Of a stretch of DNA of 11,121 nt, positions 6,340 through 11,121 are shown one piece after another. Position numbers and translations under genes: made by a program. Location: contig JAGLIS010000036.1 of NCBI GenBank assembly GCA_023142835.1, positions 1 through 11,121 of the forward strand. Reading direction: 5' to 3'. The DNA is from Candidatus Pacearchaeota archaeon. Lineage in GTDB: Archaea; Nanobdellota; Nanobdellia; Pacearchaeales; GW2011-AR1. The notes below the pieces were generated by a model. That model made no database searches, was not told the origin of the DNA, and saw nothing but the letters and a program-made list of their open reading frames with translations. Numbering within the stretch: the stretch's first letter is position 1; the number at the start of each line of letters is the position of its first letter.

Positions 6340-6437
6340 TTTCGTATGATGTCATTTTATAGTAACTTCAATATTCCATTAAACAAATCTAAAATATTAA
6401 ACACCTTCTCCAAAACAATTTTAATTTTTATCAAATT

Positions 6438-6466
6438 TAAGCAAAGCAAAAGGTTGCATACCAACC
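6438..6466 (-). terminator. Candidate terminator of the pilin/peptidase operon
   Basis: On the minus strand GGTTG-GTATG-CAACC (6466-6452) forms a 5-bp stem with a 5-nt loop and is followed by TTTTGCTTTGC. It lies 28 nt after the peptidase stop. Confidence 0.4.
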
Positions 6467-6494
6467 AATAATTAAATTATATATAAGAATACTT

Positions 6495-7370
6495 TCAACG
6501 AAGCATCAATCCAATAAAAAATCCCATAAATCTTTCCTTCAAAAAAACATACATTAAAAACGCAATCAAAAACGCAGGGACAAACGGCAACCCTTCCTTA
6601 ACCTTAACCTTCTTTTTTCTCCTCAACAAATTAACATCTTCCAAAGACAACCCATCCCAATCAGCTTTAATCACCTCCCCCCTAACTTTAACATCATCCA
6701 CTAACCAATCACCTTCACGAACATCCTTCCCTAAAATTGTCCGAATCATAGCAACATCCTCAAGCCCCTTTGCAAAAACATACAATAATGGAAAAACACA
6801 AATAAAAATAGCAAGAAACAAAAAAATCCAATTAACATAACTAAACATAAATAAAACAACACCCACTAAAATAATATACCTAACCCATAAATTAGACAAA
6901 CCTTTAAAAATCTTTTTATTCACATTTTTAAAATTCCCAACATACAAAACAACCGAATAAATTAAACCATATATCGAACCCGCAACCATCAAGAACAAAA
7001 GAAAAATTCCAATGTTAATTACTGTCGCCACAAACGTAGCTCCAATAAAAAATACAGTCATCGCAAACAACAATTTAGCATCGCCACCTGCAAAAACTCG
7101 CCCATAATAAAACAAATTCATAACCGCAAACATAATAACCAATGCAAATCCTGCCTGAAAAACAATCGTAGCATCCTTATCAAAAATCGCTCTAAAAAAA
7201 ACAAATGAAAAACTCGCCATAAGCAAAAACAAATTCAGCCAATTATCAACCTCCCGCCTTTTCAAATCCTGCAAACAAGCGACAACAATCCCAATAAAAA
7301 AAAGCCAAAACAAAAAGGAGTCTGCCCCAATCAATATAGGGAATAAATTTGTGAAGGTACTAAACTCCAT
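6495..7370 (-). CDS. A24-family prepilin/preflagellin peptidase (FlaK/PibD-type)
   Basis: This 291-residue polytopic membrane protein should be the aspartic protease that removes class III signal peptides from archaeal pilins on the cytoplasmic face. Two family motifs are visible: the first catalytic aspartate in LQDLKRREVDNWLN (D35), and the second in FAGGDAKLL (D97). The second motif reads AGGD where GxGD is usual, but the aspartate is present. Hydrophobic segments lie at about 18-32, 46-60, 69-88, 101-134, 162-194 and 267-290. Between the last two is a soluble segment including REGDWLVDDVKVRG and ADWDGLSLEDVNLLR, as in longer archaeal members. It is the last gene of the pilin-like operon, starting one base after the 60-residue gene's stop, so its likely substrates are encoded upstream in the same transcript. 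Confidence 0.92.
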   Translation of the reverse strand: MEFSTFTNLFPILIGADSFLFWLFFIGIVVACLQDLKRREVDNWLNLFLLMASFSFVFFRAIFDKDATIVFQAGFALVIMFAVMNLFYYGRVFAGGDAKLLFAMTVFFIGATFVATVINIGIFLLFLMVAGSIYGLIYSVVLYVGNFKNVNKKIFKGLSNLWVRYIILVGVVLFMFSYVNWIFLFLAIFICVFPLLYVFAKGLEDVAMIRTILGKDVREGDWLVDDVKVRGEVIKADWDGLSLEDVNLLRRKKKVKVKEGLPFVPAFLIAFLMYVFLKERFMGFFIGLMLR

Positions 7371-7371
7371 C

Positions 7372-7554
7372 TTAATATTTTCCCTTATTAATTAAATTTG
7401 TTATGAAAATTAATATCGACGACATCAGCCCAAAAGCAGATAAAGACATATCAAATACACTAAAATATCCTGATCCAAAACTTCTTAAAAAAATTAAAAG
7501 CAAAATTGAATAATTAATCATATTCCCCAACCACTCTAAAAAATCCTTATCCAT
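7372..7554 (-). CDS. Small membrane protein, 60 residues, two membrane segments
   Basis: I do not recognise a family. The protein starts MDKDFLEWLGNMINYS and has two hydrophobic stretches, about 15-24 and 35-55, separated by RSFGSGYFSV and ending NKGKY. Its ATG shares its first base with the stop codon of the 39-residue gene (TAATG), which suggests translational coupling, and it ends one base before the peptidase start. There is no class III cleavage motif, so it is not an obvious pilin. Position suggests a helper of pilus assembly or of the peptidase, which is inference. Confidence 0.65.
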   Translation of the reverse strand: MDKDFLEWLGNMINYSILLLIFLRSFGSGYFSVFDMSLSAFGLMSSILIFITNLINKGKY

Positions 7555-7673
7555 TATAAATTCAACAACGCCCTAATTATTCCACCAATTAAAAGCCCAA
7601 GAGCAACAAGTCCCATAATAACTGCAAGATAATTCAACCACTTCAACATTTTTTTTCCGACACTCTTTTTCAT
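7554..7673 (-). CDS. 39-residue single-pass membrane microprotein
   Basis: The frame reads MKKSVGKKMLKWLNYLAVIM and continues as a glycine/leucine-rich helix ending RALLNL. It has a basic N-terminus followed by one membrane segment (about 13-33). It is supported by tight packing (TAATG overlap with the next gene) and by a TATA box 25-26 nt upstream. The motif WLNYLAVI resembles WILYLAII of the 42-residue protein at 10472-10600, hinting at related microproteins at both ends of the operon. No usable class III cleavage site is visible. Function is unknown. Confidence 0.6.
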   Translation of the reverse strand: MKKSVGKKMLKWLNYLAVIMGLVALGLLIGGIIRALLNL

Positions 7674-7693
7674 CTCATTAATAATAATCTAAT

Positions 7694-7861
7694 TTATTTA
7701 AACTTACCTTTTTTCAATTTCTTCTCCTCTTTCTTCTCGTCCCCCCCTTCCTCTGAAACACCTTGCGTTCTAAACTTCCCTCCTCGCTTATACCTTCCAG
7801 CAATCCCTTTCCTCTTCAAATCCCCTTTAGTTCTCCGTCGCTCACTTCCTCCATAATCCAT
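7694..7861 (-). CDS. Basic soluble microprotein, 55 residues
   Basis: The product starts MDYGGSERRRTKGDLKRKG, continues AGRYKRGGKFRTQGVSEEGG and ends in a K/E-rich tail. It is strongly basic, low in hydrophobic residues and probably disordered, with no signal peptide, so it should stay in the cytoplasm. The start is well supported: its ATG overlaps the upstream TGA (TGATG) and follows GGAGGTTAGGTG, a strong Shine-Dalgarno site. Its place in a pilin operon suggests contact with nucleic acid, with acidic membrane lipids or with the cytoplasmic assembly machinery, but none of these is shown. I do not recognise a family. Confidence 0.7.
   Translation of the reverse strand: MDYGGSERRRTKGDLKRKGIAGRYKRGGKFRTQGVSEEGGDEKKEEKKLKKGKFK
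7695..7702 (-). promoter_or_regulatory. Internal TATA box before the 39-residue gene
   Basis: Minus-strand TTTAAATA is centred 25-26 nt before the ATG at 7673, matching leaderless promoters elsewhere in the window. It could drive the three last genes, including the peptidase, independently of the pilins. It overlaps the stop region of the 55-residue gene. Confidence 0.5.
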
Positions 7862-8433
7862 CACCTAACCTCCACCTCAAATTCCCCATCATCAAAACTT
7901 ATCAAATACTTCCGACTAAACTCAAAAGAAAAATCCACTGGAAAATTAATATTATATTTATCCTTTGCCTCCAAATACATCTCCTTCCCAATAATTTCTC
8001 GACCAAAAACAAGATTCCCATTTTCAAACTCAGTCAAACTCTCAGAATAAAGTCCATTCTCAAAAAAATTCCGATTCATTAACCTCGCCTCATCCTCAAA
8101 ACCCTTCCCCTTCAAAGTCAAATCATTAAAAATAAATTCAGTCATATCCTCGTCCGCCAAAACATATTCAATAAAAGTTCCCCTAAACTCCTCCCCAAAA
8201 TCATCAGTTCCAAAAACCTCCACCCTATTCGCTTCAACCAAAGAATCTTTTATCAAACTAACTTCCCTCATTTCAAAAAGTTCCAAACCATCCCGAACCT
8301 CCAAAACCGCCTTAGGAGAAACCATCGAATTTGAGGCATCCTTTACCAAAATATCATAAATCACGAAACTACAAAAAAACAGCGTAATAAAAACCAACCA
8401 CAACCCAAAAAACTGACCAGATTTATTTCTCAT
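7861..8433 (-). CDS. Pilin-like class III signal peptide protein, 190 residues
   Basis: The N-terminus MRNKSG|QFFGLWLVFITLFFC has a class III-like cleavage site after G6 followed by a hydrophobic stretch, as in archaeal type IV pilins. The -2 residue is S rather than the usual K or R. The ectodomain (about 30-190) is acidic, with a segment SPKAVLEVRDGLELFEMRE that I associate with a recurrent DPANN family. The frame extends to a TTG at 8439, but the ATG at 8433 is preferred because GGAGGT lies five bases upstream and it gives the standard signal peptide. It overlaps the upstream gene by 11 bases and the downstream gene by one. Likely a minor pilin or pilus-associated protein. Confidence 0.8.
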   Translation of the reverse strand: MRNKSGQFFGLWLVFITLFFCSFVIYDILVKDASNSMVSPKAVLEVRDGLELFEMREVSLIKDSLVEANRVEVFGTDDFGEEFRGTFIEYVLADEDMTEFIFNDLTLKGKGFEDEARLMNRNFFENGLYSESLTEFENGNLVFGREIIGKEMYLEAKDKYNINFPVDFSFEFSRKYLISFDDGEFEVEVR

Positions 8434-8716
8434 ATCCAACCTCCTCTAACGCACTATTCAAATCCGCACCAGCTATAACTAAATACCTAGCCTCAACAAG
8501 TTTCTGATAATTAATCACATAATTAAAAACATCATCTAATCCTATATCTTCTTCTTCTTCATAAATCTTAATCCCTGAATCGACATTATCAAATTTCTTA
8601 ACAACTCCTGCTCCAAAAATAAAAATAGTCAAGATTATAACTATTGCAATCGTCACAATAAACATCACAATAAAACTTCCTATAATCCCGCCACGTTTAT
8701 TTAATTTAAAATTCAT
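8423..8716 (-). CDS. Pilin-like class III signal peptide protein, 97 residues
   Basis: The N-terminus MNFKLNKRG|GIIGSFIVMF has a canonical KRG cleavage site after G9 and a hydrophobic helix (about 11-38). The short C-terminal part begins VKKFDNVDSGIKIYEEEED and is acidic. After cleavage the mature protein would be about 88 residues, the size of a small pilin subunit. It overlaps the upstream gene by 11 bases. No Shine-Dalgarno site is obvious, so translation may be coupled. Which of these proteins is the main subunit cannot be told from sequence alone. Confidence 0.82.
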   Translation of the reverse strand: MNFKLNKRGGIIGSFIVMFIVTIAIVIILTIFIFGAGVVKKFDNVDSGIKIYEEEEDIGLDDVFNYVINYQKLVEARYLVIAGADLNSALEEVGYEK

Positions 8717-9206
8717 TATTAATCAAAACCTGCCCTTTAACCTCAGCAACAAATTTATTTCCCTCATCCAAAACATAAACTGGATAACTCCAATCATAAT
8801 ATCCAGGCTCATACTTCCTCAACCCCTCGCTAACCTCATCATTTTTAAAAATTTCCAAAACCCAAAGCGCACCCGAATCTCCTTGCGACAACCTTGTAAC
8901 CTTCCCAGAACTTTCAACCTTCAACTCCACATAAAATCGTCCAACTTCAAAATCTTCAAACCCACAATAAGAAAAAATATTTTTTCTCCCCTCATCTGGA
9001 ATAATATCCAAATCCAAAACACCGTCAGGAGAAACACACTCCACAACACTCCTCGCCAAAACTCTCGCCTCAGCATCCCGAACATCAATATAATGTGCAT
9101 AAGAAACTGAAGATATTCCCCAAACTACCACTGCTATTAAACTAACTAATGATAAACGATAAATCATAATTATTCCTTCCCCTATAACTTCTCCACGATT
9201 ATTCAT
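8706..9206 (-). CDS. Pilin-like class III signal peptide protein, 166 residues
   Basis: The N-terminus MNNRG|EVIGEGIIMIYRLSLVSL has a cleavage site after G5, with E at +1, followed by a membrane helix to about residue 36. The ectodomain holds two cysteines (C57 and C81) that could form a disulfide, near SPDGVLDLDIIPDEGRKN. It resembles a DPANN pilin-like family I recall with EVIGEGI...IYR...YIDVRDAEARVLAR. GGTGAG lies five bases before the ATG. It overlaps the upstream gene by eight bases and the downstream one by 11. Confidence 0.82.
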   Translation of the reverse strand: MNNRGEVIGEGIIMIYRLSLVSLIAVVVWGISSVSYAHYIDVRDAEARVLARSVVECVSPDGVLDLDIIPDEGRKNIFSYCGFEDFEVGRFYVELKVESSGKVTRLSQGDSGALWVLEIFKNDEVSEGLRKYEPGYYDWSYPVYVLDEGNKFVAEVKGQVLINNEF

Positions 9207-9555
9207 TTATACTCACCACAAATTTATTATCTTCTTCCCTAACACTCACAGAATACTTACTAAAATAAGGATATCCTTTAAAAGAACTAAGCCCCTCGAC
9301 CATCACAAAAACCTTCCCATCCCTAACCTCGACCCTCTGAACAAGACCATTAAGATTATTTTTCTCAATCACAAAACTCATCCCCGGAACTGCAGAATCA
9401 ATTAATAACGCAACCTGCTTCTCCAAAACTTGTTGCCTCACTCCCCGAGAATTAATCTTATCAGCCGTCGCAAACAAAAACAATGCAAAAATAAGCCCAA
9501 CCAAAACAATATGAACAATTGTTTGTTGCAAAAGTCCACCACGTTTATTTTTCAT
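9199..9555 (-). CDS. Pilin-like class III signal peptide protein, 118 residues
   Basis: The N-terminus MKNKRG|GLLQQTIVHIVLVGLIFAL has a canonical cleavage site after G6 and a hydrophobic helix to about 30, then a beta-rich domain (VQRVEVRDGKVFVMVEG, YSVSVREEDNKFVVSINE). The frame is open upstream to 9615, but that would add 20 residues overlapping the previous gene and bury the signal peptide. The ATG at 9555 starts one base after the upstream stop and is preferred. Its job is probably pilus subunit or minor pilin. Confidence 0.82.
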   Translation of the reverse strand: MKNKRGGLLQQTIVHIVLVGLIFALFLFATADKINSRGVRQQVLEKQVALLIDSAVPGMSFVIEKNNLNGLVQRVEVRDGKVFVMVEGLSSFKGYPYFSKYSVSVREEDNKFVVSINE

Positions 9556-9556
9556 T

Positions 9557-10441
9557 TTAAGCTGGAACTCCATCCATAGTATCACACATAGAAGCTTTCC
9601 AATCACCAGCCTCAATAAAATCTTTTTTTAATTCACCAAAGGGATCTAAAGTTTGGTCCATTGAAAAATAAAATAAAAGAGGATTAAAACCAAGATCTTC
9701 ATTTCCATCAGAACGAACTACTTGACTCACAAAGACAAGCACATCACCATTTGAAGGATCTATATATCTCGGAAGATTAACCTCTGCAAGACCTCCCTTA
9801 AAATAATTACTAACACCATCTAAAAGTCCTGTAGTAGACTCATCATCCACATAAAACGAATCTCCAGAAAAAGTAAACTCCTTTCTCTCTCCCTCTGTAG
9901 TAAAAAACAAATAGTTAACACCTACAGAAGGATTAAACCCATCCCCATAATAATCTAGATAGCTATTCTTCCTCTTATCCATTTTACCATTAAAAACTTT
10001 CAACAAGTCTATTTTTTTATTTAATAAAACTGCGTCTTCTTCAAACCTAATTCTTGCACAAGGAACACAATAGGATTCAAAACCACGGGTTTGAGAAGGA
10101 AATATTTGAGATTCTCCTTCAAGAAACATATACCAACATTGGGCAAGAGTATCTGCAATAATCTTCCCATCCTTTCCTTCCTCGACATCTTTCTTAGAAA
10201 TACTAACTATATTCGTTTTACACTTTAAAGGAAAAGTATTTTTAAACGAAATAAAAGTAATTATATTTTGTACCTCTGGAGAATTCGCCCGAAAAATAAT
10301 ACTATTCCGACACTGTTGCCAATCCAACTCATCATTATTAAAATATACTCCTAAAAATAAAAAAAATATACCTATAAATATCAAGCCTAAAATAATAGAT
10401 ATAATGAAAGTATAACGTAGCTCTCCTTTTTTATTCGCCAT
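9557..10441 (-). CDS. Large pilin-like class III signal peptide protein, 294 residues, cysteine-containing
   Basis: The N-terminus MANKKG|ELRYTFIISIILGLIF has a cleavage site after G6, E at +1 and a membrane helix to about 33. The large ectodomain has six cysteines (C44, C74, C102, C125, C128, C286), an even number fitting disulfides in an extracytoplasmic domain. Recognisable stretches are CWYMFLEGESQIFPS and YCVPCARIRF. Its length suggests a tip or adhesin-like minor pilin more than a shaft subunit; that is inference. It begins 30 bases after the stop of the 42-residue gene and has no clear Shine-Dalgarno site. Confidence 0.82.
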   Translation of the reverse strand: MANKKGELRYTFIISIILGLIFIGIFFLFLGVYFNNDELDWQQCRNSIIFRANSPEVQNIITFISFKNTFPLKCKTNIVSISKKDVEEGKDGKIIADTLAQCWYMFLEGESQIFPSQTRGFESYCVPCARIRFEEDAVLLNKKIDLLKVFNGKMDKRKNSYLDYYGDGFNPSVGVNYLFFTTEGERKEFTFSGDSFYVDDESTTGLLDGVSNYFKGGLAEVNLPRYIDPSNGDVLVFVSQVVRSDGNEDLGFNPLLFYFSMDQTLDPFGELKKDFIEAGDWKASMCDTMDGVPA

Positions 10442-10471
10442 AAAAAAAACTACCCAACCAACTTAATAAAT

Positions 10472-10600
10472 CTATCCCGATGCCTTCGAGATAATATTAT
10501 TAATCGCAAACCCTGCCGCAACAATAATCGCCAAATAAAGAATCCAAGTTATAATTTTATCCGGAACAATCTGTCCTCGTTTACACTTCCTTAATTTCAT
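10472..10600 (-). CDS. Minimal pilin-like microprotein, 42 residues
   Basis: The frame reads MKLRKCKRG|QIVPDKIITW, followed by a hydrophobic helix (ILYLAIIVAAGFAI) and a short NNIISKASG end. It has a class III-type KRG|Q cleavage site after G9, so the mature product would be about 33 residues: almost only the N-terminal pilin helix. It overlaps the upstream gene by 20 bases and sits in the same operon. It may be a helix-only filament subunit, like the short subunits of some archaeal and Tad-type pili, or an assembly factor. Confidence 0.72.
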   Translation of the reverse strand: MKLRKCKRGQIVPDKIITWILYLAIIVAAGFAINNIISKASG

Positions 10601-11102
10601 AAACCCCATCCCCTCTTATTATCTCAATCTTTTTCCCCCTATCAATCGCCCAACAATCATACTCATCTACAGAGAGACCAACTACAGAAACCGGGTACTC
10701 CAACTTCTCACAATAACTACACTTGCTATCTTCATTCTCCAAATAACACAAACAAATATGATTCAAATTATTTCCAAGAGAATAAAATTTCAAATTATTT
10801 CCAAGAGAATCAAATTTCAGCTTATTCTCATAAGAAGAAGAACTCCCAAAATAAACCAAATAAAAGTTCCCTTCATCATCATTCTCTAAATGCCACATCC
10901 GAAACGAACCAATCCCTCCAGAATCTGCAACAGCTATCTGCTCTTTAAAATTATCAAAATAACTCTCAGCAGTCTTCTCATCTTTATCAAAATTAGATGA
11001 AATAAGATTACCTAAAAAAACAAATAACAATACAACTATGACTATAGCTGGAATAGTCCCCAAGAATTCATCCGTAGTTAATTGTCCCCTCTTATTTAAC
11101 AT
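10581..11102 (-). CDS. Pilin-like class III signal peptide protein, 173 residues, with internal tandem repeat
   Basis: The N-terminus MLNKRG|QLTTDEFLGTIPAIVIVV has the canonical cleavage site after G6 with Q at +1 and a membrane helix to about 32. The ectodomain has five cysteines (117, 119, 128, 131, 150) and a duplicated nine-residue unit (FDSLGNNLK / FYSLGNNLN, residues 97-114) encoded by a 27-bp tandem duplication. AGGGGGGTTGAG directly before the ATG could act as a ribosome-binding site. This is the first gene of the operon inside the window, and more genes may lie upstream past 11121. Confidence 0.83.
   Translation of the reverse strand: MLNKRGQLTTDEFLGTIPAIVIVVLLFVFLGNLISSNFDKDEKTAESYFDNFKEQIAVADSGGIGSFRMWHLENDDEGNFYLVYFGSSSSYENKLKFDSLGNNLKFYSLGNNLNHICLCYLENEDSKCSYCEKLEYPVSVVGLSVDEYDCWAIDRGKKIEIIRGDGVYEIKEV
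10762..10814 (-). repeat. 27-bp tandem duplication inside a pilin-like gene
   Basis: The 26-base stretches at 10762-10787 and 10789-10814 differ at one base and have period 27, so the frame is kept. They encode the nine-residue duplicated unit of the 173-residue pilin-like protein. Confidence 0.9.
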
Positions 11103-11121
11103 CTCAACCCCCCTAAAAATT

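Noticed and set aside
7763..8050. Plus-strand frame of 95 residues
   Set aside because: It is antisense to the 55- and 190-residue genes, which have Shine-Dalgarno and overlap support.
8434..8439. TTG start for the 190-residue pilin-like protein
   Set aside because: The ATG six bases later has an ideal GGAGGT spacing; the TTG would lie within or next to that site.
9556..9615. Upstream start for the 118-residue pilin-like protein
   Set aside because: It would overlap the preceding gene by about 60 bases and bury the class III signal peptide.

Overview
The window looks like part of an AT-rich archaeal chromosome, most likely from a DPANN lineage (Pacearchaeota/Woesearchaeota-like). That assignment is inference. 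It rests on archaeal information-processing genes (an RPA-type single-strand DNA-binding protein, translation factor aEF1B with its usual Zn-ribbon neighbour), archaeal TATA boxes about 25-27 nt from start codons, class III (archaeal pilin-type) signal peptides with an A24 prepilin peptidase, and a huge glycosylation-rich surface protein. No rRNA, tRNA, IS element or CRISPR array was seen.

Layout. (1) 1-3408, minus: one uninterrupted reading frame of 1136 codons that runs off the left edge. It is the N-terminal part of a membrane-anchored surface protein: basic cytoplasmic tail, one membrane segment, acidic stalk, an array of N-E-T glycosylation sequons, then beta-rich ectodomain. It carries three exact copies of a GC-rich 19-bp repeat. 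(2) 3409-3597: promoter region with a palindromic candidate operator. (3) 3598-4542, minus: RPA-like protein, perhaps preceded by a 10-residue leader peptide. (4) 4729-5818, plus: Zn-ribbon protein and aEF1B (probable two-gene operon), then a HIT-family protein that has lost most of its histidine triad. (5) 5819-6494: an unrecognised 103-residue gene on the minus strand, a possible small structured transcript, and a candidate terminator. (6) 6495-11102, minus: a tightly packed, mostly overlapping operon of eleven genes. Seven encode pilin-like proteins with class III signal peptides, three are microproteins without such a signal, and the last is the prepilin peptidase expected to process the pilins.

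The right-hand operon probably makes one extracellular type IV pilus-like assembly, with substrates and processing enzyme encoded together. No assembly ATPase or platform protein lies inside the window. Together with the surface protein, about 8 kb of the 11 kb serves the cell envelope. Four genes in the window were not evident as stand-alone ORFs (168 bp or shorter), and three starts were re-assigned from Shine-Dalgarno sites, gene spacing or family length.
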